A stretch of DNA of 64,000 nucleotides from Ilyobacter_A sp963668015 (GTDB lineage Bacteria; Fusobacteriota; Fusobacteriia; Fusobacteriales; Fusobacteriaceae), in the NCBI GenBank assembly GCA_963668015.2, contig CAXXCR010000027.1, positions 62,001 to 126,000 of the forward strand, read 5' to 3'. Within the stretch, counting starts at the first letter, position 1. Every line of letters begins with the position of its first letter. Below are positions 25,729-34,544 of the stretch, piece after piece. The notes beneath the pieces were generated by a model. That model had not been told where the DNA came from, searched no databases, and saw nothing but the letters and a program-made list of their open reading frames with translations. The position numbers and the translations under genes are program-made.

Positions 25729-27453
25729 TTAAATTTTTGACTTTAACTTCATATTTATAGATATTCCCATCCCAAGTATAAACCAGAATACAGGCGCCAC
25801 AGATACCAAACTGTCGTTAAACATTGCAGCTGCAAGATATCCAGTTACAGATAGAAAGCTGGCAAATCCAAAAACTTCATAAAAGTCATCAAAACTTCTC
25901 CTCCAGTATATCATTAATGACTGAAAAAAGTAAGAGGCACACATCAAAATAAAAAATATAAGTGAAGGCAAACCTGTGTTTATACCTATCTGCAGGTACT
26001 GGTTGTGAGGTTTATCCACGACTATGCTCTTAGTACCAAAACTCAAAAGTTTCCCGAAATAATCTTCCTGCGGAAAAACTATTGAATAGGTATCGGGGCC
26101 AAACCCAAGTACCAGGCAGTCCCTTAGAATAGGTATACTCCTAGACCATATATACACCCTCTTAGACCCCTTCCTCACATATTCATCAAATACTCTTATC
26201 CTCTTAGGAGAAATTATTTTTACCCTGTTACCATTTGCACTAATTGTCTCGAAACCATTTTCTGTGCTTAGAAACTCATAGTTTATATTTTCATGTCTAA
26301 AAAGCCACATATCCTTGTATTTTTTATTTCTTGTAAAACTGTATCCCTTAAATTTACCGCCTAATATCCTCTTCCTTCCATCTTCTACTACAGGTACCTC
26401 TCCCCCATTATATCCTTTGAAGACCAGATTACCATTTTCTCGGCTTACAAGGAGCTTTTCGTTGAGTCCCTCAATTACCAATGTTCCGTCTTTTTCACTT
26501 ATGCTTCTTAGCTTAACCCGATCACCCAGGGTCATGTTATATAGCTTTTTCCCTAAAGTATTTTTGGAAACACTGTTCATCATTACGGTCAAAAAAACTG
26601 AAAGAGCTAGAATTATTAAAGTTTTCTGCTTATTTTCCAGGAGTTTCTTCCAGAAAAACAGCACAAACAAAATTAGAGTAAACTGACCTGCAAGCAGTCC
26701 AGCCCTTGATCTGCAGCCTATCCAGTTGGCGAATACCAGCAAATAAAATCCACCTGCCAAAACTATCTGCCATTTTTTCTTTACAAAAAAATATGTGAGA
26801 AGGCTCAAAAACAACAGCATTACCATATATGATCCCACAAAATTGGTGTTGTACATTGTGCTATATATAGTATATTTATCAAATGTGAAGCTAAGCTTTT
26901 CCGCAAGTTTTTCATATGCTGCTGGAAGTATAAGCAGTTTTCCGAACTTAGATTTAAACAGATCCATCCCAAAGTATTGAAGCACTCCTATTGTTCCAGC
27001 TACTAAAGTTGAAAAATACAGCGCTCCTATTGCTATTTTAAAATCCATTTTATCATTCAAGATGTTTATCGAAAAAAAGCATATTACGACATAGGAAAAC
27101 AGGACTGCTACCCCCTCATACCTGTCAGCTACTCCAACTATCGCCACTTCTGAAAAAGGTGAATATATAGTTGACAGTATCACATACAGTAGGTATCCTC
27201 CCAGAAATATGTAGATATACGTCTTTTTAATATCTCTTTTTATAAGTAGGACAACAAGCATAAGCAGTGCAGATATATTTATAGTCATGGCCTTATAATA
27301 TGAAAAAAAGTCGTAGTTTTTCTCCCCCAAAGGCCAGGCGAAATATGCCAGGCTTCCATAAGGTGTGTCATATACCTTTAAATATACTATAAGTGGTGTA
27401 ATCGCCAGCAAAAATACCAGCGGCAGTATTGTTAGTATCTTCTTTTTCTCCAT
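25729..27453 (-). CDS. O-antigen polymerase/ligase (Wzy_C) family protein with soluble insertion
   Basis: 574 residues, an integral membrane protein with about 10-12 membrane segments. The Wzy_C-type loop is RVYIWSRSIPILRD...GFGPDTYS...KPHNQYLQIGINTGLPSL, the signature of O-antigen ligases and Wzy polymerases that transfer lipid-linked glycan at the periplasmic face. Residues about 305-435 form a hydrophilic, beta-rich insertion (KLRSISEKDGTLVIEG through RVKIISPKRIRVF) between membrane segments. AGAGGG precedes the ATG. This is the last minus-strand gene of the glycan locus, and a second polymerase lies at 32372. Polymerase versus ligase cannot be told apart. Confidence 0.82.
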   Translation of the reverse strand: MEKKKILTILPLVFLLAITPLIVYLKVYDTPYGSLAYFAWPLGEKNYDFFSYYKAMTINISALLMLVVLLIKRDIKKTYIYIFLGGYLLYVILSTIYSPFSEVAIVGVADRYEGVAVLFSYVVICFFSINILNDKMDFKIAIGALYFSTLVAGTIGVLQYFGMDLFKSKFGKLLILPAAYEKLAEKLSFTFDKYTIYSTMYNTNFVGSYMVMLLFLSLLTYFFVKKKWQIVLAGGFYLLVFANWIGCRSRAGLLAGQFTLILFVLFFWKKLLENKQKTLIILALSVFLTVMMNSVSKNTLGKKLYNMTLGDRVKLRSISEKDGTLVIEGLNEKLLVSRENGNLVFKGYNGGEVPVVEDGRKRILGGKFKGYSFTRNKKYKDMWLFRHENINYEFLSTENGFETISANGNRVKIISPKRIRVFDEYVRKGSKRVYIWSRSIPILRDCLVLGFGPDTYSIVFPQEDYFGKLLSFGTKSIVVDKPHNQYLQIGINTGLPSLIFFILMCASYFFQSLMIYWRRSFDDFYEVFGFASFLSVTGYLAAAMFNDSLVSVAPVFWFILGMGISINMKLKSKI

Positions 27454-27546
27454 TATTGTATCCCTCTTTCAACTGTTTTATCTTTTATATTTAATGTTAT
27501 AAACCTCTTCAAAACTGCTAAAATACTTTCGACTAGACTCAAGTAG

Positions 27547-28482
27547 TTAATAATCTATATCCCTGTGTCTTTGGAGGTAGATATCTATCCCGTTTTTCAA
27601 ACTATATTCAGGCTCTATTTTAAAGAGGCTTTTTAATTTACCGTTGTCCAGTCTAGATCTTTTTATGTCGCCATCCCTTTCCTTCTCATACAAAGCTTCT
27701 CCGCTATATGACAATTTTTCTGCCATATATTTAAAAAGATCATTTATGCATATTTCTGAATTTGTAGATACGTTAATTATCTCATCTTCTACATTGTTTT
27801 TAAGCGCCATATAATTTGCTTTCGCAATATCTTTTACATATATAAAGTCCCTCGTCTGCTCTCCGTTGCCTTCTATGACTATACTCTCCCCTTTTTGCAT
27901 ATTATGGTAAAATATTGAGATAACACCGGCTTCACCGTGCCTGCTCTGCCTTTCGCCATACACATTTGCATACCTAAATATTATATATTTCAACCCATAT
28001 AATTGCGAGTATAATTTTATATAATTTTCACCAGTTAGCTTGCTTAGTCCGTAAAAAGATTGCGGCCAGGTACTATCTCCCTCTTTTAATGGGACAGCTT
28101 TAGAATTCCCATACACAGCTGCGCTGCTGGAAAAAAGAATTTTCTTGACTCCGTATTTAACAGAAAGATCCATCAAATTTATCAAGCCGAGTATATTCTG
28201 TTCGGCGTCGTATACAGGGTTGTCCATCGAATCCTTTACACTTATTTGTGCAGCATTGTGTATAATGTAGTCTATCTTCTTTTCTTCAAACAGTGACTCC
28301 AGCTGTATCTTGTCCCTGATGTCAAATCTATGGAATTCTATTTCAAAGTCTTTTATATTTTCATACTTTCCACTTATAAGGTTGTCTACTACGATAATCT
28401 CGTAGTTTTCATCATTTAAAAGCTCCTCAACTGTATGAGAACCTATAAATCCGGCCCCACCCGTTATTAAAACCCTCTCCAT
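27547..28482 (-). CDS. NAD-dependent sugar epimerase (GalE/UDP-sugar 4-epimerase-like SDR)
   Basis: 311 residues. The Rossmann motif TGGAGFIGSH lies at residues 7-16, the Ser of SSSAAVYG and the catalytic Tyr-x-x-x-Lys in YGLSKLTGENY, with the substrate segment RYANVYGERQ. These are extended short-chain dehydrogenases acting on nucleotide sugars; the closest layout is UDP-glucose/UDP-N-acetylglucosamine 4-epimerase. GAGGAGGG precedes the ATG. It sits 93 bp upstream of the polymerase gene, with a divergent glycosyltransferase on the other side. Confidence 0.85.
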   Translation of the reverse strand: MERVLITGGAGFIGSHTVEELLNDENYEIIVVDNLISGKYENIKDFEIEFHRFDIRDKIQLESLFEEKKIDYIIHNAAQISVKDSMDNPVYDAEQNILGLINLMDLSVKYGVKKILFSSSAAVYGNSKAVPLKEGDSTWPQSFYGLSKLTGENYIKLYSQLYGLKYIIFRYANVYGERQSRHGEAGVISIFYHNMQKGESIVIEGNGEQTRDFIYVKDIAKANYMALKNNVEDEIINVSTNSEICINDLFKYMAEKLSYSGEALYEKERDGDIKRSRLDNGKLKSLFKIEPEYSLKNGIDIYLQRHRDIDY

Positions 28483-28630
28483 ATATATCCCTCCTCAAGC
28501 TATATTCCGCACACTTAATTATACTATAGAAATCTCTTTTTCCTCATATACTAAAAACTATTTTTATTAATTTAATATTATATTTTAATTTTTTAGAGGA
28601 AATTTCTAAACAGTGCAAAAAATAATAAGT

Positions 28631-28656
28631 AGAGTTACTTCGAACTCTGTTATAAA
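28631..28656 (+). promoter_or_regulatory. Promoter candidate of the plus-strand glycosyltransferase module
   Basis: Extended -10 TGTTATAAA (28648-28656) preceded by the inverted repeat AGAGTT/AACTCT (28631-28636 with 28643-28648). No clear -35. It lies 25 bp before the start codon of the 28682 gene. Confidence 0.4.
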
Positions 28657-28681
28657 TTTTAAATTGAAAGGAGGGTTTTAA

Positions 28682-29722
28682 ATGGAAAATCTCTTGCAAT
28701 ACGTAAACAGCTTCCAAAAAATAAAAGATTTTAAAAGCAGGTTAGTTTACGGAGATTTAAGTTTAAATAAAACCCCTCTTGTGTCGATAGCCATCACAAC
28801 GTATAAAAGACCTCAGCTTCTAAAAGAGGCAATAGACAGCGCTCTAAATCAAAACGAATTCTCAAATTACGAAATAATAGTAGTGGATAACGACCCCGAG
28901 CCAGACACGGAGACTGAAAAACTTATGAAAACATACAACGACTCAAAAATTTTCTATTATAAAAATGAAACAAATTTGGGCATGCTCGGCAACTTGAATC
29001 GTTCCATAGAACTTTCAAGGGGGAAATGGTATACAATTTTACATGACGATGATCTTTTACACGATACTTTTTTAAAAGAAATGCTAGATGTTTTAGAAAA
29101 AAATCCAAGAATTTCATTTTTAAAAGCTGCACATAATCAATTAGATGAAAGGGAGCTAAACTGCGAAGATAAAAACAGTCGTTCTTTTAAACTTGCCTAC
29201 AGACAAAAACTAGCTTCTATGACTAAGAAACTGAGAAAGTTGAGCATAATAGATTACATAGTTGGAAACCCAATAGGAGCACCTATCGGGGCTATCATGG
29301 AAAGGGAAAAAGTCATATTTCTCGGAGGCTTCAAAGAAGATACCTACCCATCCTTTGATTATGTATTCTACACAAGATACTGCCTTGATTACAACACCTA
29401 TTTCTATAATAAAAATTTATGTTCATACAGAATTTTAAAAAACGAAGGCCAAAAATCTGGGGTTATGGTTGCTGGAGCAAAAATTCATTTTGATATGATA
29501 AATGAGCTTGTAAATAAAAAATTCATAAGAAAACTTTTTTTAAAACACTATGCAACATATTATGTTTTAAAATCAGTACAGAACACAAAAAATTTCTGGA
29601 AGGTAGATGTAAAAGAGGAGGAACTAAATTTTTTAGGAAAAAATAAAAAATTACATCCTTTGTGGAACTACTTTTACTTTATATTCAAACAAGTTTGGCA
29701 AATAAAAGCCCTTGTTAAGTAA
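28682..29722 (+). CDS. Family 2 glycosyltransferase
   Basis: 346 residues. The GT-A nucleotide-binding start is SIAITTYKRPQLLKEAIDSA (residues about 36-55), with VVDND and the metal-binding LHDDD. It should transfer a sugar from a nucleotide donor to lipid-linked glycan at the cytoplasmic membrane face. AGGAGGG precedes the ATG. It is a clear paralogue of the 42738-43775 product, sharing the N-terminal lead (FK.RLVYGDL versus IKSKLVLGDL) and end layout. It opens the plus-strand module that continues into the MBOAT gene. Confidence 0.9.
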   Translation: MENLLQYVNSFQKIKDFKSRLVYGDLSLNKTPLVSIAITTYKRPQLLKEAIDSALNQNEFSNYEIIVVDNDPEPDTETEKLMKTYNDSKIFYYKNETNLGMLGNLNRSIELSRGKWYTILHDDDLLHDTFLKEMLDVLEKNPRISFLKAAHNQLDERELNCEDKNSRSFKLAYRQKLASMTKKLRKLSIIDYIVGNPIGAPIGAIMEREKVIFLGGFKEDTYPSFDYVFYTRYCLDYNTYFYNKNLCSYRILKNEGQKSGVMVAGAKIHFDMINELVNKKFIRKLFLKHYATYYVLKSVQNTKNFWKVDVKEEELNFLGKNKKLHPLWNYFYFIFKQVWQIKALVK

Positions 29723-29801
29723 TTAAACTCGGGTCTACCTTTATTTTATCTATAAAGTTTGGCTATCTAAAAGCCAGACTCCAATATGAAAGGGGTTCAT
29801 T

Positions 29802-31271
29802 ATGCTTTTTAATTCATTGGAGTTTATAATTTTCTTCATTTTGGTAACAAGTATCTACTTTGTATTGCCATATAAATTTAGATGGATACTCCTATTGAGT
29901 TCAAGTTACTATTTTTATGGTAGCTGGAATGCAAAATATTTAATTTTAATAATTATTTCTACACTCATTGACTATTTTGCAGGTATCATGATGGAAAACG
30001 AAAAACTTAAGCAAAAAAGAAAAAAATATTTAGCTTTAAGTCTAGCAGCAAATTTAGGAATGTTCTTTGTATTTAAATATTTCAATTTTTTTACCGACAA
30101 CCTGAATCAGTTATTTGATGCATTTGCTTTAGATCTCCAAATTTCTACTCTGAAAGTCCTACTCCCGGTTGGAATATCTTTCTATACCTTCCAGACACTC
30201 AGCTATACGTTTGATGTATACCGTGGAGACAGAAAAGCTGAAAGACATCTCGGCTTATTTGCTACCTATGTTGCATTTTTCCCGCAACTTGTTGCAGGGC
30301 CGATAGAAAGCTCAACACACTTACTTCCACAATTTAGAAAAAAATTTGACTTTGATTATATAAGGATGACCGCTGGTCTAAAATTAATGCTTTGGGGATT
30401 GTTTAAAAAAATAGTGGTGGCAGACAGGGCCGCAGTCATTGTAAACAATATATACAATGACGTTTATAGCCATAGCGGCTTAACCTTACTCATAGCCTCA
30501 CTTTGTTTTGGTGTACAAATTTACTGTGATTTTTCAGGGTACTCCGACATAGCTATCGGTTCTGCAAAAGTTATGGGATTCGACTTAATAGAAAACTTTA
30601 AAATACCTTACTATTCGAAATCTATTTCAGAATTCTGGAGAAGATGGCATGTTTCGCTTGGAAAATGGTTTAAAGACTATCTTTACATTTCCCTCGGCGG
30701 AAATAAGGTATCAAAATATAAGTATTACAGAAATTTAATGATAGTTTTTCTTGTAAGCGGACTATGGCACGGTGCAAGCTGGAATTTTGTTATCTGGGGT
30801 GCGCTGCACGGTATTTATATCACTTTAGAAATCTCCACTAAAAAACAAAGAGAAGCTTTTTACAAAGCTATCGGTTTGACGAAGTATCCTAATTTTAAAA
30901 AAATGATTCATATAATTTCCACTTTTTCATTGGTAACTTTTTCCTGGATATTTTTTAGAGCTAATACGCTTAAAGATGCTTTATATATAGTAGCTAACAC
31001 ATTCAGCAACCTGAATAGTTATACTACACTTCAAGGCATTAGCAGTTCCTTAGAGGCTTTGAAAATAGGTAAAGTTGCTTTTATGGTAACAATTCTCTCA
31101 ATGGTAATATTAGAATTGTTCCACATAAACCTAAGATCTAAAAAAATACATCATCTTTTTCAAAACAAACCAGTTTTTATCCGTTGGGGTATTTACTACT
31201 CCCTAATTCTCTGGATTATAATGTTTGGCATATTTGGTACTGCGAACGAATTCATATATTTTCAATTTTAA
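29802..31271 (+). CDS. MBOAT-family O-acyltransferase (AlgI/DltB-like)
   Basis: 489 residues with about 10 or more membrane segments. The MBOAT core reads SGYSDIAIGSAKVMGF, ISEFWRRWHVSLGKWFKDYL and SGLWHGASWNFVIWGALHG, whose histidine is catalytic. Members such as AlgI, PatA and DltB bring acyl groups (usually acetate) across the membrane for transfer to exported polysaccharide. AAGGGG precedes the ATG. It is followed 15 bp later by an SGNH-type partner, the usual AlgI-AlgJ/X arrangement, so the locus glycan is probably O-acylated. Confidence 0.93.
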   Translation: MLFNSLEFIIFFILVTSIYFVLPYKFRWILLLSSSYYFYGSWNAKYLILIIISTLIDYFAGIMMENEKLKQKRKKYLALSLAANLGMFFVFKYFNFFTDNLNQLFDAFALDLQISTLKVLLPVGISFYTFQTLSYTFDVYRGDRKAERHLGLFATYVAFFPQLVAGPIESSTHLLPQFRKKFDFDYIRMTAGLKLMLWGLFKKIVVADRAAVIVNNIYNDVYSHSGLTLLIASLCFGVQIYCDFSGYSDIAIGSAKVMGFDLIENFKIPYYSKSISEFWRRWHVSLGKWFKDYLYISLGGNKVSKYKYYRNLMIVFLVSGLWHGASWNFVIWGALHGIYITLEISTKKQREAFYKAIGLTKYPNFKKMIHIISTFSLVTFSWIFFRANTLKDALYIVANTFSNLNSYTTLQGISSSLEALKIGKVAFMVTILSMVILELFHINLRSKKIHHLFQNKPVFIRWGIYYSLILWIIMFGIFGTANEFIYFQF

Positions 31272-31286
31272 ACGGAGGTGAGTAAC

Positions 31287-32225
31287 TTGAAAAACCATAT
31301 TAAAGAAAGCCTCCTATTTATCGGCATACTTATACTTATTGTGTTTTCACTGTCAGCTTTTATGAATTCGAGATTTTCACCATTTGGATACAACATAAAA
31401 AGATATCCAAATATTCAAGAGGCTACTTTCAATTCAGATTTAATTTTTTTAGGTAGTTCGCAGACTTACAGTGGTTTTAATCCTCAAATCTTTGACAAAA
31501 ATCTCAAAATTAACTCTTATAATCTCGGAACACCAGCCGAAGTTTCAGTGGTGACCTACTACAGATTTAAAGATGCCGTAGAAAAATCATCTCCTAAGGT
31601 GGCCATAGTAGATATTTATCCGCGTACACTTCGTTCAGAAATAAACTCAAGATACATACGCCAATGGTTTGACAGTCTTTCGTACTCTAACAAAATAGAT
31701 TTGGCCAGTGAACTTTCTTTGGGAGACAGGGTAAAACTATTCTTAAATTTAAGCCATATGGATGAGAAAATAATAGAAGTGATTATGAGCTTCTCTCAAA
31801 AAAGACTCGAAGGATATAAAGGTTTCGTCTCCAGTAAAAACAGAGCAAGCCTTCTTGAACTGAAAGCTGACAAAAAATTTCAAGGATACCTCTTCGAGAT
31901 GAATGATAACGTTATAAAAAATATGGAATATTTAGACAAAATTATAGGTTTAGCTGAGAAAAAAAATATCAAATTAATTTTTGTCACTACCCCATTGCCT
32001 TCTACATCTCTACAGGGCATAGAAAATTATAATGAGATAAATTTATTTATAAGTAATCATTTGAAAAAAAGAAATGTGGACTATTATGATTTTAATGTCT
32101 TAAAAAAACCCGTTTTTATTGATGATGAGGACTTCGAAGACAGCAACCACTTAAATTATTTTGGAGCAATTAAAATAAGTGACTATGTCTCTAAAAATAT
32201 ACTCGATGAAGAAATGTTTAAATAA
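31287..32225 (+). CDS. AlgJ/DltD-like SGNH partner of the MBOAT acyltransferase
   Basis: 312 residues from the TTG at 31287, which has GGAGG eight bases upstream; a GTG at 31278 overlaps the ribosome binding site and is rejected. The N-terminal membrane anchor (about 8-25) is followed by an extracytoplasmic domain. It contains FLGSSQTYSGFNP with the nucleophile serine and a late SNHLNYFGA segment supplying the histidine, as in DltD/AlgJ/AlgX-like SGNH proteins. It should complete acyl transfer to polysaccharide in the periplasm. Family-level call; the exact subgroup is not determined. Confidence 0.78.
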   Translation: MKNHIKESLLFIGILILIVFSLSAFMNSRFSPFGYNIKRYPNIQEATFNSDLIFLGSSQTYSGFNPQIFDKNLKINSYNLGTPAEVSVVTYYRFKDAVEKSSPKVAIVDIYPRTLRSEINSRYIRQWFDSLSYSNKIDLASELSLGDRVKLFLNLSHMDEKIIEVIMSFSQKRLEGYKGFVSSKNRASLLELKADKKFQGYLFEMNDNVIKNMEYLDKIIGLAEKKNIKLIFVTTPLPSTSLQGIENYNEINLFISNHLKKRNVDYYDFNVLKKPVFIDDEDFEDSNHLNYFGAIKISDYVSKNILDEEMFK

Positions 32226-32246
32226 CTTATATATGAAAATGAACAA

Positions 32247-32290
32247 AATAAATGGGGCAAGGAATAATACCTTGCCCCATTTATTATCTT
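32247..32290. terminator. Bidirectional terminator between convergent genes
   Basis: A 16-bp perfect stem (32247-32262 with 32270-32285) with GGGGCAAGG core and seven-base loop. A/T flanks on both sides serve the plus-strand acylation module and the minus-strand polymerase gene. Confidence 0.85.
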
Positions 32291-32371
32291 ATACCAAATA
32301 TAATAAATTTAATAATTTTTAATAAAATGCATGATTTATTATAATGATTTCAATTAGCAACTTGAGTTAAT

Positions 32372-33532
32372 TTAAGAATTATCATATGTATAATAATATG
32401 AAAGCATCAATCCACAAATTACAAAAAATGATTTATGCGATATCATAGAAAAGCTTATCAACCTTAAAACAAAGGTATATATCATCATTGTAAAAAATAT
32501 TGTAAATTTAGGATTTAATTTTCTTACTTTGAACGCCTTTTTAAAAATTATAAAAAGAAAAATTAAAAATGGTAGTAACCCTATTATCCCAAGTGATGCC
32601 AGCCACTCTAAAAATATATTATGAGAATACACTGCCCCCATTCCCTCTCCGAAAACAGCGCTCCTGGATATAATTTTTATACTCTTTAATGCAAATCCTC
32701 TCCTACCTGTAAATTTGTCATTCCCAGTTACAGATGGATCCTCCATAATCCCCTGTATAGTAAACCTCTGCACCTTAGGATATTTTTCAATAAAAGCATC
32801 GTTGGTTATTAGAGTAACAAAAATTGTAATAAAAATACCTATCCAAAAAATTCTTTTAATCTTATCCCTAAGAGTAGTTGCGCTGAGCATAAAATAAAGA
32901 TACGTAACAGCTATTATTGCTGAAAAACTAGCTCCGCGGGTTGCTAATATGAACACAATCATATAAAATGTTGCCAGCAGTAAAAATGAGCATACAATTT
33001 TAACCCAATATTTTTTACTGGTAAATAATATATAGGAAAGTGAAACTGCAACCAATCCAAAATCTGCCGCTATCCCCACAGGATGCCTTCCGCCAATTCT
33101 GAATCTTCCAGAAACAGCTCCAAATCCTGCACTCTTATAGTAAAAGCCTAACAATACTACTCCGAGAACGCAGAAAAGCTTTATGATGAATTCAATATCT
33201 TCATCAGTAAGGGTAATAAATCTTGAAAAAAAATAAGGTACAAATGACATTCCAACAACTAACAAGGTGTAATCCAGAGTTTCGAAAAATAATGAATGCA
33301 GCAAACTATACAAAACAATACATATCATAAGTACATCTTCCTTGAACAGCTCAAATTTTTGAGGAAAAAAAACCTGCATAAAAATATAACGCTCTGTCAC
33401 TATGGCTAAAGTTAGAGGAAGGAGATAGGTGTAATCAAATATCGAATTAAATGAATAATTCAACACCATAAACACTAAAAATATCAATATAATTTTTTTT
33501 ACAGTTTCGTAGCTTATAGCTAAATTAACCAA
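32372..33532 (-). CDS. Second Wzy-like polysaccharide polymerase
   Basis: 386 residues, nearly all membrane segments (about 10-12). The C-terminal loop SRSAVFGEGMGAVYSHNIFLEWLASLGIIGLLPF is typical of O-antigen polymerase/ligase proteins. An RGASFSA segment matches the ATRG motif of this group. The chosen start is the TTG at 33532 with AGGGGG eight bases upstream; a GTG at 33541 abuts that site directly. It is unrelated at a glance to the 574-residue polymerase and lacks its soluble insertion. Two polymerase-type genes in one locus suggest one polymerises and one ligates, or that the locus has been rearranged. Confidence 0.78.
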   Translation of the reverse strand: MVNLAISYETVKKIILIFLVFMVLNYSFNSIFDYTYLLPLTLAIVTERYIFMQVFFPQKFELFKEDVLMICIVLYSLLHSLFFETLDYTLLVVGMSFVPYFFSRFITLTDEDIEFIIKLFCVLGVVLLGFYYKSAGFGAVSGRFRIGGRHPVGIAADFGLVAVSLSYILFTSKKYWVKIVCSFLLLATFYMIVFILATRGASFSAIIAVTYLYFMLSATTLRDKIKRIFWIGIFITIFVTLITNDAFIEKYPKVQRFTIQGIMEDPSVTGNDKFTGRRGFALKSIKIISRSAVFGEGMGAVYSHNIFLEWLASLGIIGLLPFLIFLFIIFKKAFKVRKLNPKFTIFFTMMIYTFVLRLISFSMISHKSFFVICGLMLSYYYTYDNS

Positions 33533-33576
33533 TTTCCTCACCCCCTAACTATACTCTAATTATAAATTATAACACA

Positions 33577-34512
33577 TTATTTCCTTAAATATTTTACAGC
33601 CCATTTTAAATAGCCATCAAGATTATTTCTTTTTAAAAAATATCCTATTCTGCCAATTATATCCAGATCATAATATTGTTTGAATTCCTGAAGTATTTTT
33701 TCATTTAATTCCAAATTTTCAGTAAAGATAACTTTTTTTTCACTTAGATCGGATTTATATTTTGTTCCAGAGCTTGTGCAGTGTGTTGAGGTTTCTCCAA
33801 ATCCAATATTTTGAATCTTTGACCTTATTGGGTAAACAGTATACATCCCATGTTTAAATTGAGAATAACAAGACCTAATTGCCCAAGAATCTAGTTTTTT
33901 CAAATATTGAAGTTCTAACATCTTTAATAGGTCATTACCCCCTTTTTGAAAGCGCTTTTTCTCTAAAGTATTTTTAATAAATTTTTTGTAATCAGATAAA
34001 TCCCAGTTATGTTTATGCCAACGGTCTTTCCAGGTACACCACCCCCAGCTGCATCCTCTATAAGAGAGATATACATCGTGTTTATAATCAGGGGATATAT
34101 CTATAGGTGGGGCATATGCAGTAACTGACCAAATAGACTTATCTGCTTCGTATACATCAAGCGCCTCATTCAGGTATTCTAAAAAATCAGTAGAAAGTAA
34201 ATCGTCATCTTCTAAAACAATTACCTTCCCATACTCATCTATAATCTGAGTCACCCCGTCTATAACTGAACGGGCCAAACCCTTGTTCACCGGAGATTCA
34301 AATATCTCAACACTTTTGAATCCTGTTATAGTTTTTATAAATTGTCTGGTTTGAGAAACCAGTTCAGTATGCCCCTCATGCTTGGGAGCATCTGAAAAAA
34401 TAAACAAAGAACTATCCTTAGCCAGCCTATTATTTTTGAGTGACTTAATCAGCTCTTCAGTTTCTTTTGGACGACTGTAAACGAATAACGCTATGGGAGC
34501 TAAAGTTTTCAT
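33577..34512 (-). CDS. GT-A fold glycosyltransferase (sugar transferase-like)
   Basis: 311 residues. It begins PIALFVYSRPKETEELIKSL with FSDAP and the acidic motif VLEDDDL near residue 105, and a conserved aromatic stretch GCSWGWCTWKDRW follows. This pattern occurs in a glycosyltransferase group distantly related to family 2 found in polysaccharide loci. The donor and acceptor are unknown. GGAGGG precedes the ATG. It lies 44 bp upstream of the polymerase gene in the same direction. Confidence 0.8.
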   Translation of the reverse strand: MKTLAPIALFVYSRPKETEELIKSLKNNRLAKDSSLFIFSDAPKHEGHTELVSQTRQFIKTITGFKSVEIFESPVNKGLARSVIDGVTQIIDEYGKVIVLEDDDLLSTDFLEYLNEALDVYEADKSIWSVTAYAPPIDISPDYKHDVYLSYRGCSWGWCTWKDRWHKHNWDLSDYKKFIKNTLEKKRFQKGGNDLLKMLELQYLKKLDSWAIRSCYSQFKHGMYTVYPIRSKIQNIGFGETSTHCTSSGTKYKSDLSEKKVIFTENLELNEKILQEFKQYYDLDIIGRIGYFLKRNNLDGYLKWAVKYLRK

Positions 34513-34544
34513 CAGACCCTCCTTTAAAACAATCTATAAGCACT

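Noticed and set aside
29757..29785. Hairpin AGTTTGGCT/AGCCAGACT before the MBOAT gene as a terminator
   Set aside because: No T run follows on the plus strand and the next gene in the same direction begins at once; more likely incidental.
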